From Paracidovorax wautersii (lineage in GTDB: Bacteria; Pseudomonadota; Gammaproteobacteria; Burkholderiales; Burkholderiaceae_C), in assembly GCF_900113035.1 (NCBI RefSeq), contig NZ_FONX01000005.1, positions 1 to 64,000 of the forward strand: a stretch of 64,000 nucleotides of DNA, read 5' to 3'. The position numbers and the translations under genes are program-made. Shown piece by piece: positions 36,650 to 45,753 of the stretch (the first letter of the stretch is position 1; each line of letters starts with the position of its first letter). The notes under the pieces are model-generated. The model was not told the DNA's origin. It was given only the letters and a program-made list of their open reading frames with translations, and searched no databases.

Positions 36650-37924
36650 TCAGCTGCCGCGCGTGATCGGCACGCCGGCATCGGCGCCGTAGCTGCCGTA
36701 CTTGCCCAGCTCCCATTTGGCGATGGCGTTGCGGTGGACCTCGTCGGGCCCGTCGGCAAAGCGCAGCGTGCGCGCGTTCGCGTAGGCATAGGCCAGCGGG
36801 AAGTCGTCGCACATGCCGCCGCCGCCATGCACCTGCATGGCCCAGTCGATCACCTGGCAGGCCATGCTGGGCGCCACCACCTTGATCATCGCGATCTCGG
36901 TGCGCGCGACCTTGTTGCCGGCCATGTCCATCAGCCAGGCGGCCTTCAGCGTGAGCAGGCGGGCCATGTCGATCTTGCAGCGGGCCTCGGCGATGCGTTC
37001 CTGCGTGACGGTCTGCTGCGCCACCCGCTTGCCGAAGGCCGTACGCGAGGAGGCGCGGCGGCACATCAGTTCCAGCGCGCGCTCGGCCAGGCCGATCAGG
37101 CGCATGCAGTGGTGGATGCGCCCGGGCCCGAGGCGGCCCTGGGCGATCTCGAAGCCCCGGCCTTCGCCCAGCAGGATGTTGGAGACGGGCACGCGCACGT
37201 TCTCGAAGGTCATCTCCACGTGGCCGTGGGGCGCGTCGTCGTAGCCGAACACGTTCAGCGGCCGCAGCACGGTGATGCCGGGCGCGTCGGCGGGCACCAG
37301 CACCATGCTCTGCTGCGAATGGCGGGCGGCCTCGGGGTCGGTCTTGCCCATGGTGATGAAGACGGCGCAGCGTGGGTCGGCCGCGCCGGAGATCCACCAC
37401 TTGCGGCCGTTGATGACGTATTCGTCGCCCTGGCGCTCGATGCGCGTCTCGATGTTGGTGGCGTCGCTGGAGGCGACCTCGGGCTCGGTCATGGCGAAGG
37501 CCGAGCGGATCTGGCCTTCGAGCAGGGGCTTGAGCCAGCGCGCCTTGTTCTCCTCGCTGCCGTAGCGGGCGATGGTCTCCATGTTGCCGGTGTCGGGCGC
37601 GGAGCAGTTGAACACCTCGCTGGCCCAGGGCACGCGGCCCATGATCTCCGCGAGCGGCGCGTATTCCTGGTTGGTGAGGCCCGCGCCTTCGTAGCCCGAT
37701 GCGGCGGCGCTGTCCACCGGCAGGAAGAGGTTCCAGAGCCCGGCGGCGCGCGCCTTGGGCTTCAAGTCTTCGATGGTCTTGAGTGCCGTCCAACGCCGGC
37801 CGGCGGCGGTGTTGGCCGCCAGCTCCGCCGCGTAGGTCGCCTCGGCCGGGTAGATGTGCTCGTCCATGAAGCCGAGCAGCCGTGCCTGCAGGTCCTTGGT
37901 CTTGGGGGAATAGTCAAAGTCCAT
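36650..37924 (-). CDS. Acyl-CoA dehydrogenase, ACAD10/11-like
   Basis: 424 residues, a complete FAD-dependent acyl-CoA dehydrogenase. [20 protein letters not shown] is the FAD/substrate-binding signature, [22 protein letters not shown] follows, and [42 protein letters not shown] is the C-terminal helical core. The Arg-rich end resembles the dehydrogenase half of animal ACAD10/ACAD11. Immediately upstream (86 nt) is an APH-type kinase, the other half of those fusions. ATG 37924 has GGAGA just before it. Probable role is oxidation of unusual acyl-CoAs. Confidence 0.9.
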   Translation of the reverse strand: MDFDYSPKTKDLQARLLGFMDEHIYPAEATYAAELAANTAAGRRWTALKTIEDLKPKARAAGLWNLFLPVDSAAASGYEGAGLTNQEYAPLAEIMGRVPWASEVFNCSAPDTGNMETIARYGSEENKARWLKPLLEGQIRSAFAMTEPEVASSDATNIETRIERQGDEYVINGRKWWISGAADPRCAVFITMGKTDPEAARHSQQSMVLVPADAPGITVLRPLNVFGYDDAPHGHVEMTFENVRVPVSNILLGEGRGFEIAQGRLGPGRIHHCMRLIGLAERALELMCRRASSRTAFGKRVAQQTVTQERIAEARCKIDMARLLTLKAAWLMDMAGNKVARTEIAMIKVVAPSMACQVIDWAMQVHGGGGMCDDFPLAYAYANARTLRFADGPDEVHRNAIAKWELGKYGSYGADAGVPITRGS

Positions 37925-38010
37925 GGGGTCTCCGTGTGAAATCGGGTGCAGTGCGCGGCGGCGCCGGTCTTCAGCGATGGGCGTTGGCTGCGGTAGGGAT
38001 GTAGCCAATG

Positions 38011-39096
38011 TCACTGCTGCTGCGCGAAGCGCCAGGCCATTTCGGCCAGCGGCCGGGCGCCTTCGCCCGAGGCGCGGGCCTGGGCGCTGGAGGCCGTGCC
38101 GTCTTCCACCCGCTTGGCGATGCCTTGCAGGATGGCGGCGAGGCGGAACAGGTTGTAGGCCATGTAGAAGTTCCAGCCTTCGCGCAGTTCTTCGGGCGTG
38201 GCCTGGGCCGTGCGCTGGCAGTAGCGGCGGATGTAGTCGTCCTCGCTCGGAATGCCGAGGCTGGGCAGGTCCAGCCCGCCGATGCCGCGGAACATGCCCG
38301 GCGGGATGTGCCAGGCCATGCAGTGGTAGCTGAAGTCGGCCAGCGGATGGCCCAGCGTGGACAGCTCCCAGTCCAGCACGGCGATCACGCGCGGCTCGGT
38401 GGCGTGGAACATCAGGTTGTCCAGCCGGAAGTCGCCATGCACGATGGAGACGCGCCGCTCGTCGCGGGCGCTTGCGGGCATGTGCGCGGGCAGCCATTCC
38501 ATCAGCCGGTCCATCTCGGTGATGGGCTGGGTGATGGAAGCCTGGTACTGGCGGCTCCAGCGGCCGATCTGCCGCTCGAAATAGTTGCCCGGCTTGCCGT
38601 AGCCGGCCAGGCCCCGTTCGGCGAAGGGCACGGTGTGCAGCGCGGCGATGACGCGGTTCATCTCGTCGTAGATCGCGGCGCGCTCGGCCGGCTGCATGCC
38701 GGGCAGGGACTGGTCCCAGAGCACGCGGCCCTGCATGAACTCCATCACGTAGAAGGCGCGGCCGATCACCGCCTCGTCCTCGCACAGCGCCAGCATGCGG
38801 GGCACGGGCACATCGGTGCCTGCCAGGCCGCTCATCACCGCGAACTCGCGCTCGATGGCGTGGGCCGAGGGCAGCAGCTTGGCGACCGGCCCCGGCTTGG
38901 CGCGCATCACGTAGCTCTGCGTGGGCGTGATGAGCTTGTAGGTGGGGTTGGATTGGCCCCCCTTGAACATTTCCACCGTCAGCGGGCCGGCGAAGCCGTC
39001 CAGGTGCGCAGCGAGCCAGGCCGTGAGCGCCTGGACGTCGAAGGCGTGCTGATCGGAAACGGGGCGGGTGCCGACGAAATGGTCGAAGTTGCTCAT
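38011..39096 (-). CDS. APH-family phosphotransferase (ACAD10/11 kinase-domain homologue)
   Basis: 361 residues of the aminoglycoside/choline kinase fold. The catalytic loop is [16 protein letters not shown], and the metal-binding Asp is in [21 protein letters not shown]. The N-terminal [12 protein letters not shown] is the nucleotide-binding Gly-rich loop. The [11 protein letters not shown] and [16 protein letters not shown] segments are characteristic of the APH proteins paired with ACAD11-type dehydrogenases, where the kinase half is thought to phosphorylate hydroxyacyl-CoA substrates. This is not an antibiotic-resistance gene by context. It lies 34 nt after the Crp/Fnr gene. Confidence 0.88.
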   Translation of the reverse strand: MSNFDHFVGTRPVSDQHAFDVQALTAWLAAHLDGFAGPLTVEMFKGGQSNPTYKLITPTQSYVMRAKPGPVAKLLPSAHAIEREFAVMSGLAGTDVPVPRMLALCEDEAVIGRAFYVMEFMQGRVLWDQSLPGMQPAERAAIYDEMNRVIAALHTVPFAERGLAGYGKPGNYFERQIGRWSRQYQASITQPITEMDRLMEWLPAHMPASARDERRVSIVHGDFRLDNLMFHATEPRVIAVLDWELSTLGHPLADFSYHCMAWHIPPGMFRGIGGLDLPSLGIPSEDDYIRRYCQRTAQATPEELREGWNFYMAYNLFRLAAILQGIAKRVEDGTASSAQARASGEGARPLAEMAWRFAQQQ

Positions 39097-39130
39097 GGAT
39101 CGGGCGGTGCGGTCGGTGTGGAGGAGGGCG

Positions 39131-39850
39131 TCAGCTATCGGAGTCGGCGATGCGCATCAGCGCGTCGCGGTCGCGCACCACCAGGCCGCCCGGCTCGATG
39201 CGGATGATGTCCTCGCGCTCCATGGCCTTGAGTTCCTGGTTCACGCGCTGGCGCGAGGCGCCTAGCAGCTGGGCCAGTTCCTCTTGCGCCAGCTGCAGGC
39301 CGATGCGGATCTCGTCGCCATGCGAGAGGCTGGGGATGCCGTAGCTGCGCACCAGGTGCAGCAGCTGCTTGGCCAGCCGCGAGCGCAGCGGCAGGGTGTT
39401 GAGGTCTTCCACCAGCCCGAAGAGCTGGCGGATGCGCCGCGCGTGCAGGCGCAGCATGGCTTCGTAGAGCTCGGTGTGCAGTCCCAGGATCTTGCGGAAG
39501 TCGGCCTTGGCCACGCAGAGGATGGTGGTGTCCCCGTGGGCATAGGCATCGTGCGTGCGCCGGTCCCCGTCGAAGATCGCCACGTCGCCGAACCAGATGC
39601 CCGGCTCCACATAGGTCAGCGTGATCTGCTTGCCCGAGATGGAGGTGGAGCTGACGCGCACGGCCCCCTTGGCGCAGGCGATCCACTCCTCGGGCGGATC
39701 GCCGCGTGCGGCGATCAGTCCGCCGTCCTTGAAGCGTTTGACGTAGGCGCATCGAAGAATGTCGTGCCGTAGTGAAGGGGATAGGGATGAAAACCAGCGA
39801 CCGGTGTTGATCGCCTCTCGTTCTTCGATGGTAAGAATGGGGTCGTCCAT
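39131..39850 (-). CDS. Crp/Fnr-family transcription regulator
   Basis: 239 residues. A cyclic-nucleotide-type sensor domain fills about 30-150 (RFKDGGLIAARGDPPEEWIACAKGAVRV, WFGDVAIFDGDRRTHDAYAHGDTTIL). A helix-turn-helix lies in the last 70 residues (LAQEELAQLLGASRQRVNQELKAMEREDIIRIEPGGLVV). It lacks the N-terminal cysteine cluster of FNR, so it does not look like an oxygen-sensing Fe-S protein. The ATG at 39850 gives normal family length. Placed between acyl-CoA genes on the same strand, it may regulate them. Ligand unknown. Confidence 0.9.
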   Translation of the reverse strand: MDDPILTIEEREAINTGRWFSSLSPSLRHDILRCAYVKRFKDGGLIAARGDPPEEWIACAKGAVRVSSTSISGKQITLTYVEPGIWFGDVAIFDGDRRTHDAYAHGDTTILCVAKADFRKILGLHTELYEAMLRLHARRIRQLFGLVEDLNTLPLRSRLAKQLLHLVRSYGIPSLSHGDEIRIGLQLAQEELAQLLGASRQRVNQELKAMEREDIIRIEPGGLVVRDRDALMRIADSDS

Positions 39851-40099
39851 GTTCTGTCGTTTGCGTGACTGGGATGCGGACCATTGTCGCGTGGGGGACC
39901 GGCCCGCTCCGTCGGGTTTTGTCGCCTGCGTGTCAAGCGGCAGGGAAGGGGCGCAGGCCCGCCAGCGCAAGGCGCGCCATGCCGCCGGCCCCGCGGGAGC
40001 GGGCGCCACTGCGCTCGCCCCGGCGAGGCCGGTTCGGTGGGATGAAGAGAGGAGCGAAAAAGCCCGCTAGCGCTCGCGGATCAAGCGCATGCAGCTATG

Positions 40100-40879
40100 C
40101 TATTGATAGCGAGGCGCGCGCTTTTCGAGGAAGGCGGCGATGCCCTCGCCCGCATTCGCATGCTGCAGGTTGCGCACGAAGTGGTCGCGCTCGGCGCCCA
40201 GCTGCGCGTCCAGCGTCTGCCCGGGCGCTTCGCTCAGCAGTTCCTTGATGCTGGCGAGCGCGTTGGGCGCGCGCTCGTTCAGCGTGGCGGCCAGCGCCAG
40301 CGCGTCGGCCAGGGCCCGGCCCGGCTCGGACAGGCGGTTGACCAGGCCCAGCGCATGCAGGCGCTCGGCCTCCACCCGGTCGCCGCACATCAGCCATTCG
40401 GTCGCCAGCTGGCGGGGCAGGGCGCGCGCCAGGCTCCACGACGCGCCGCCGTCGGGCGAAAGGCCGATGCGGCAATACGACATCACGAAGGCCGCGTTGC
40501 GCGCCGCCACGATGAAGTCGCAGGCCAGCGCCAGCGAAAAGCCCGCGCCGGCCGCCGCGCCTTCGACGGCTGCGATCACCGGCTTGGGGTAGGTGCGGAT
40601 GGTCTCGATCCAGCTGTGCAGGCCTTCCACGCCCTGCGCTTGGGCCTCGGCGCCTTCCTGGCGGCGCGCCTGCAGCCGCTGCAGGTTGCCACCGGCGCTG
40701 AAGATGCCGTCCGCGCCCGTGATGACCACGCTGCGCACGTCGTCGGTGCGCTCGGCCACGCTCAGCGCCTCGATGCCGGCGGCGTAGATGGCGGGGTCGA
40801 AGGCGTTGCGCGCCTCGGGGTTGCGCAGGGTGAGGATCAGGGTCTGGCCCTGGCTGGTGCTGAGGAGTTCTGCGGGCAT
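40100..40879 (-). CDS. Enoyl-CoA hydratase/isomerase family protein
   Basis: 259 residues, the full crotonase fold. The oxyanion-hole segments are ITGADGIFSAGGNLQRL and EGAAAGAGFSLALACDFIVAARNAAF. GLSPDGGASWSLARALPR and GLVNRLSEPG follow the family. Substrate specificity cannot be read. The gene's last codons lie in the motif GCTATTGATAGC, which recurs at gene ends in the window. It follows the 3-hydroxyacyl-CoA dehydrogenase by 54 nt, so the two probably catalyse successive steps of acyl-CoA oxidation. Confidence 0.9.
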   Translation of the reverse strand: MPAELLSTSQGQTLILTLRNPEARNAFDPAIYAAGIEALSVAERTDDVRSVVITGADGIFSAGGNLQRLQARRQEGAEAQAQGVEGLHSWIETIRTYPKPVIAAVEGAAAGAGFSLALACDFIVAARNAAFVMSYCRIGLSPDGGASWSLARALPRQLATEWLMCGDRVEAERLHALGLVNRLSEPGRALADALALAATLNERAPNALASIKELLSEAPGQTLDAQLGAERDHFVRNLQHANAGEGIAAFLEKRAPRYQ

Positions 40880-40933
40880 GAGGAGGGCGTGAATGTCGCG
40901 GGCAGGGGGCCGGGCCGTTCGGGCGCGGTGGGT

Positions 40934-42457
40934 TCAGTCTTCTTCGACGTGCGTGAGGCTCAGGCCGATGGCGCCGCGGCGGCGCAGCCAGGGGCTGGGC
41001 CGGTAGCGCGTGTCGCCATAGACGGTCTGCATGTTGAAGAGCACTTCCAGGATGTTGGTCGGGCCCCAGCGGTCGCCCATGGCCAGCGGCCCGAGCGGAT
41101 AGCCCAGGCCCAGCGTGACGGCGGTTTCCAGGTCCTTGGGCGTGCAGATGCCCTGCTGGCAGATGTCGCTGGCGATATTGATGATGGTGGCCACCACGCG
41201 CTGGGTGACGAAGCCGCCGCTGTCGCGGATCACGCTCACCGCCTTGCCGTCGCGCGCGAAGAGGGCGTGCGCGGCATCGCGGATGTCGCGGCGCGTGGCC
41301 GGGTTGGTGGCCAGCACGCGGCGCTTGGTGGCGGCGTCTTCCACCAGCATGTCGATGCCGATGGTGCGCGCCGGGTCCAGGCGCTCGACCACGGCCACGG
41401 TGGTCACGTCGAAGCCCAGCGGAGCGACCAGGGTGATGGCGGTGGGCGAGGGCGATGTGCCGGTCTCGATGCGCGCGCCCAGATCCTTGAGCAGCTGGTA
41501 GAGCTCGGCGCGGCGCGAGGCGCGGGGCGAGACCCACACCGGCGGGATCTCGTTCACCTGCGGCACGGGCTGCTCGGCCGGCACCTGGGCGGCGCCCTCC
41601 ACGTAGCGGTAGAAGCCTTCGCCCGTCTTGCGGCCCAGCATGCCGCCGGCCAGGCGTTGCGCGGTGATCACACTCGGGCGAAAGCGCGGCTCTTCGTAAT
41701 ACTGGTGGTAGATCGATTCCATCACCGGGTGCGACACGTCGAGCGCGGTCAGGTCCATCAGCTCGAACGGCCCGAGCCGGAAGCCGACCTGGTCGCGCAG
41801 GATGCGGTCCACCGTGGCGAAATCGGCCACGCCTTCGCCCACGATGCGCAGCGCCTCGGTGCCGAAGCCCCGGCCGGCGTGGTTGACGATGAAGCCCGGC
41901 GTGTCCTGCGCGGTCACGGGCGCGTGGCCCATCTGGCGGGCGAGTGCAGACAGGCGCTCGCAGGTTTCCGGCGCCGTCTTCAGGCCGCCGATCACCTCCA
42001 CCACCTTCATCAAAGGCACCGGATTGAAGAAGTGGAAACCGGCAAAGCGTTCGGGCCTTGTCAAGCCCGCAGCCAGCGCCGTGATGGAAAGCGACGAGGT
42101 ATTGCTTGCCAAGAGCGCATCTGCTGCAACAATGGTTTCCAATTGAAGAAATAAATCGCGTTTAGCGTCTCGTTGTTCAACGATGGCTTCCACCACCAGT
42201 TCACAGCTCTTGAAGGCATCCAGCGTGTCGGCGGCAGACAGAAACTCTCGCCACTGCGCCGCCTGGGCGGGCTCGATGCGGCCCTTGTCCGCCATGCGCT
42301 GCCACTGCTGGGCAATGGCCTGGATGGCGTGGCCTGCCGCCTGCGGGCGGGTGTCGAACAAGGAAACATGGATGCCGGCCTGGGCCGCGATTTGAGCGAT
42401 GCCTTGCCCCATCGCTCCAGCGCCTACGATACCGACTGTACTGAATGGTTTGATCAT
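40934..42457 (-). CDS. 3-hydroxyacyl-CoA dehydrogenase (PaaH/PaaC type)
   Basis: 507 residues. The Rossmann motif VGIVGAGAMGQGIAQIAAQAG is at the N-terminus, followed by ASNTSSLSITALAAGL and RFAGFHFFNPVPLMKVVEVI. There are two copies of the 3HCDH C-terminal helical domain, one after the NAD domain and one at the end (DSGGFVTQRVVATIINIASD), as in PaaH-type 3-hydroxyadipyl-CoA dehydrogenases of phenylacetate catabolism. The ATG at 42457 or 42466 may be used; neither has a clear ribosome site. It is divergent from the FimV-like gene, with under 40 bp between starts. No other paa genes are here, so the substrate is open. Confidence 0.88.
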   Translation of the reverse strand: MIKPFSTVGIVGAGAMGQGIAQIAAQAGIHVSLFDTRPQAAGHAIQAIAQQWQRMADKGRIEPAQAAQWREFLSAADTLDAFKSCELVVEAIVEQRDAKRDLFLQLETIVAADALLASNTSSLSITALAAGLTRPERFAGFHFFNPVPLMKVVEVIGGLKTAPETCERLSALARQMGHAPVTAQDTPGFIVNHAGRGFGTEALRIVGEGVADFATVDRILRDQVGFRLGPFELMDLTALDVSHPVMESIYHQYYEEPRFRPSVITAQRLAGGMLGRKTGEGFYRYVEGAAQVPAEQPVPQVNEIPPVWVSPRASRRAELYQLLKDLGARIETGTSPSPTAITLVAPLGFDVTTVAVVERLDPARTIGIDMLVEDAATKRRVLATNPATRRDIRDAAHALFARDGKAVSVIRDSGGFVTQRVVATIINIASDICQQGICTPKDLETAVTLGLGYPLGPLAMGDRWGPTNILEVLFNMQTVYGDTRYRPSPWLRRRGAIGLSLTHVEED

Positions 42458-42493
42458 GGGGCGCATTATCGCGACCCATTCCGGGAGGGGCTC

Positions 42494-44698
42494 ATGTGCC
42501 AGAATGACGAGAGAAAAAAAGAAACTATTGTGAAGATAAGTAACGCAATCGTCGGTGTCAGTCTGGCTGCGGCGGCTTCCAGCGCTGCAGCGTTGTCGCT
42601 GGGGAGCAGCCGGGGTGCTGTGGTGCTGGGCACCCCCGTGGATCTGACTTTCAACGTCACTCCCGATCCGGGCAGCGACGTGGCCTCGTCCTGCATCAGC
42701 GCCAAGCTGGTCTCGGGCTCGACGCCGGTTTCCGACTCCAAGGTGCAGGTCACGCCCGTGCAGAGCCCCGGCGCGTCGCAGGTGCGGGTGCGTGCGTTCA
42801 TCACGGCCGATGAGCCCGTGCTCACGGTGACGCTGACGGGCGGCTGCTCCGGCGCCATCACGCGGCAATACACCTTCCTGGCCGAGCTGCCCGAATCGGC
42901 GGCCACCGCTTCCGCCTCGTCCGCCGGCAGCCTGCCGCTCGACCTGGCACGTCTCTCGCCGGGCGTGCCGGCCGCTTCGGGTTCCCTGGCCGGTGGATCG
43001 GGTACGGGCCGGGCCGGCGCCGGCACGGCTGCGTCTTCTTCCGCCGCGCCGGCCAGGCGCCGCGAGGCCGCACCGCCGCGGGCCTCCCGCGCAGCTGCGC
43101 AGGCCGAGCGGCGTGCCTCCGCATCTCCGCGGGGTGGGGCGTCCGCCGCTGCGGAGTCTGCCCGTCCGCGCCTGATCATGGAGCCGCTCGATTCGCTGGG
43201 CGGTGCTTGGCTCGACGCTCCGCTGACCTTGCGCACGGCGCAGGAACTGCCCGCGCCGGTGGCTACCACCACCGACGCGCAGCGCGCCGAAGCCGCCGCC
43301 CTGTGGCGCGCCTTGAACACGCCGCCCGAAGAGGTGCAGCAGGCCGCCGGCCGCATCACCCAGCTCGAAGCCGCTGCGGCAGGGCAGCGGGCCCAGGTCA
43401 ATGCCGAGCGCGCCGCGGCCGCCGATCTGCGCCAGCGCCTGGAAACGGTGGAGTCCAGCAGCTTTCCGGCAATCATTGTCTACAGCCTGATCGCCTTGCT
43501 GCTGGCGGCGCTGGCGCTCGCCTACTGGCTCTGGAGCCGCGCGCGCCGCGCAGCCGTCAGCGCCTGGGATCATTCCGTGCAGGCCAGCGGCTACGCCGGT
43601 GGCGGCGCCATCCTCGCGGGTTCCGAGGGAGCGGAGTCGCTCTCGGTCGAGCCGCATCCGGATGACCGCTGGGCACCGAACGAGGCCCCCGTCGCACCGG
43701 CCCCGGCCGCCCCCCGTGCGGCCGTTGCCACGGCTGCCGTGGCAACGGCGGCGGCAGCCGCGGTGGCCGCCGCTCCGGCGCCGGTGGCCCGCCCGGCCCA
43801 CCACTTCGGCGAAGTCCATCCAGAAGAGCTGTTCGATGTGCAGCAGCAGGCCGAATTCTTCGTGTCCGTCGGCGAGCACGACCAGGCCATCGGCGTGCTG
43901 GAGGCCTACATCGCCACGCACGGCGATTCGTCGCCCACCGCCTATCTCGAACTGCTGCGCCTCTTCCATACGCTCAGCCGCGCAGAGGCCTTCAATCAGT
44001 TGAGCGAGCGCTTCCAGGCGCTCTTCAATGCGCATGTGCCGGTCTTCAGCGCGTTCCATCGCCAGGGCCGCACGCTGATGGAGTACCCGGAAACGCTCGC
44101 CCAGATCGAAGCCATCTGGTCCACCGAGACGGTCGTCGGCCTGATCCAGACCTGCGTGGTGCGCAGCGACGACGCGGCCTGCCCCGAGCCGTTCGACCTC
44201 GCTGCCTACGAAGACCTGCTGCTGCTGCTGGCCATCGCGCAGACCACGCCTGCCGGCCAGCGCGGCCTGCCGCCCCCGCGCACCCGCACCACGCCGCAGG
44301 CTGCGGCTCCGGGCGCCGAGGCCGCTGCGTTCGCCGCACCGCTGGGCGCCCCTCAGGCTGCCTTGGCCGCAGGTGCTCCAGGCGATGCATCGGATCCGTT
44401 CTCTCTGTCGGCCATCGGTATGCAGACGCTGCCGGACATCCACTTCGACTCCCTGGCCGAGGGCCTGTCGCTGGAGCCTCGCGGGCCTTCCGCCAACGCC
44501 ACGGCCCAGACGCCGGCTCCCGTACCGCAGGCGGAAGATCTGGGGCTGGATCTCGACCTGTCCGCCTTCACGCCCGCGCCGGTGGCCCCAAAGGCGCCGG
44601 CCCCCGCTGCCTATCCGAAGGTTCCGAACAGCCCGCTGGACGATCCGTTCGACCTGCATCTCGAACTGGACCCGAAAGGGCCGCGCAAGACCGACTGA
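42494..44698 (+). CDS. FimV-like inner-membrane protein
   Basis: 734 residues. ATG 42494 follows GGAGGGG and gives a signal sequence (VGVSLAAAASSAAALS); an in-frame GTG at 42530 would give a shorter one. The mature N-terminus LSLGSSRGAVVLGTPVDLTFNVTPDPGSDV matches the FimV/TspA periplasmic domain. A long Ala/Pro/Arg-rich linker and coiled coil lead to a single membrane helix (SFPAIIVYSLIALLLAALALAYWLW, about residue 320-345). The cytoplasmic part has a TPR-like segment (ELFDVQQQAEFFVSVGEHDQAIGVLEAYIATHG) and an acidic tail. FimV acts in type IV pilus assembly and polar organisation. No LysM peptidoglycan-binding domain is evident, unlike longer FimV proteins. Confidence 0.75.
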   Translation: MCQNDERKKETIVKISNAIVGVSLAAAASSAAALSLGSSRGAVVLGTPVDLTFNVTPDPGSDVASSCISAKLVSGSTPVSDSKVQVTPVQSPGASQVRVRAFITADEPVLTVTLTGGCSGAITRQYTFLAELPESAATASASSAGSLPLDLARLSPGVPAASGSLAGGSGTGRAGAGTAASSSAAPARRREAAPPRASRAAAQAERRASASPRGGASAAAESARPRLIMEPLDSLGGAWLDAPLTLRTAQELPAPVATTTDAQRAEAAALWRALNTPPEEVQQAAGRITQLEAAAAGQRAQVNAERAAAADLRQRLETVESSSFPAIIVYSLIALLLAALALAYWLWSRARRAAVSAWDHSVQASGYAGGGAILAGSEGAESLSVEPHPDDRWAPNEAPVAPAPAAPRAAVATAAVATAAAAAVAAAPAPVARPAHHFGEVHPEELFDVQQQAEFFVSVGEHDQAIGVLEAYIATHGDSSPTAYLELLRLFHTLSRAEAFNQLSERFQALFNAHVPVFSAFHRQGRTLMEYPETLAQIEAIWSTETVVGLIQTCVVRSDDAACPEPFDLAAYEDLLLLLAIAQTTPAGQRGLPPPRTRTTPQAAAPGAEAAAFAAPLGAPQAALAAGAPGDASDPFSLSAIGMQTLPDIHFDSLAEGLSLEPRGPSANATAQTPAPVPQAEDLGLDLDLSAFTPAPVAPKAPAPAAYPKVPNSPLDDPFDLHLELDPKGPRKTD

Positions 44699-44721
44699 CG
44701 CTCGCCGTCGATCACCTAACG

Positions 44722-44748
44722 AAAGGGGCCCCGCAGGGCCCCTTTTTC
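44722..44748 (+). terminator. Intrinsic terminator after the FimV-like gene
   Basis: AAAGGGGCCC pairs perfectly with GGGCCCCTTT around CGCA, followed by TT. The 10-bp stem is very stable and symmetrical, so it can serve both the FimV-like gene and the convergent thiE. Confidence 0.9.
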
Positions 44749-44799
44749 ATGGCGGTGTGGGCTGGTGGGCCGCTGGGGCTGCCCCCCATCCCTGTGCGG

Positions 44800-45753
44800 T
44801 CAACGTGCCGGCGGCTGGGCCTGCCCCCGCTCGCGCAGCGCCTGCATCAGCTCGGCGGCGGCCGCCTCAGGATGGGGCGCGTTCACCAGGGCGCGCACCA
44901 CGGCGATGGAGCCCACGCCGGTGGCCAGCACCTCGGCGAACTGCGGCAGCCCGATGCCGCCGATGGCGACCTGCGGGTAGCCGCGCATCAGCCGCGCGTA
45001 GGCCGTGAGGCGTGCCACGCCCTGGGGCACGGTGGCCATCTTCTTGAGCGTGGTGGGAAAGACCGCACCCATGGCCACATAGCTCGGGCTGGCCGCATCG
45101 GCGCGCACCATCTCGGCATAGCCGTGGGTGCTGACGCCCAGGCGCAGGCCGGCGTCGCGGATGGCCTGCAGCTGCGCGGGCTGCAGCGCGTCCAGGTCTT
45201 CCTGGCCCAGGTGGACGCCGTAGGCGCCGGCGGCGATGGCTTCCTGCCAGTGGTCGTTGATGAAGAGCAGGGCCGAGGTGCCGCGCACGGCCTGCACGGC
45301 GGCCTGCACTTCGCGGCGGATGGCATCGGCGTCTTCCGACTTGTAGCGCAGCTGCACCGTGGGCACGCCCGCGCGGGCCATGCGGCCGACCCATTGCGCA
45401 TCGGGCAGCACGGCGTAGAGGCCCAGGTCCTGCGGGCAGGCGGCGAAGGGTTGGGCGTGCGGACGCGGCTGCAGGCCGAAGTCGGCCGGCTCGTCGGGCC
45501 AGCGCGCCGCGTCGAAGCCGCCCAGCCGGCGCGTCTGCGCGGCCCAGGCGCGGGCCAGCGTCTCGGCGTCGTGCGCGATGAAGCCCAGCTGGCTGCAGGC
45601 CTGCAGCGCGGCGCGGTGCACAGAGTCGCGGCTCTCGCCGGCCGCCGGCGCGGGCTGCGGCGGAAAGGCTTCGTAGGCGGCGCCGTGCTGCTGCACGATG
45701 GCGTCGGCCATGGCTTGCACGGTATCGGGGGCGGTGATGTGTGCTTCAGCCAT
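44800..45753 (-). CDS. thiE: Thiamine-phosphate synthase with N-terminal extension
   Basis: 317 residues. The C-terminal 205 residues are the ThiE barrel that joins HMP-PP and [67 protein letters not shown], and [11 protein letters not shown] with the pyrophosphate-binding Thr-Thr. The first ~108 residues are not part of ordinary ThiE (about 210 residues) and are Ala/Gln-rich helices. They do not look like ThiD, because no kinase motif is seen. The frame overlaps the thiG stop by 8 nt, so it is the last gene of the riboswitch-controlled operon. Confidence 0.9.
   Translation of the reverse strand: MAEAHITAPDTVQAMADAIVQQHGAAYEAFPPQPAPAAGESRDSVHRAALQACSQLGFIAHDAETLARAWAAQTRRLGGFDAARWPDEPADFGLQPRPHAQPFAACPQDLGLYAVLPDAQWVGRMARAGVPTVQLRYKSEDADAIRREVQAAVQAVRGTSALLFINDHWQEAIAAGAYGVHLGQEDLDALQPAQLQAIRDAGLRLGVSTHGYAEMVRADAASPSYVAMGAVFPTTLKKMATVPQGVARLTAYARLMRGYPQVAIGGIGLPQFAEVLATGVGSIAVVRALVNAPHPEAAAAELMQALRERGQAQPPAR

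Noticed and set aside
38011-39096. Antibiotic-resistance kinase
   Set aside because: The APH fold is shared, but pairing with an ACAD gene and sequence segments fit the ACAD10/11 type.
40934-44659. Very long minus-strand frame across the FimV-like gene into the 3-hydroxyacyl-CoA dehydrogenase
   Set aside because: Only the part up to 42457/42466 has dehydrogenase motifs; the rest is antisense to the FimV-like gene.
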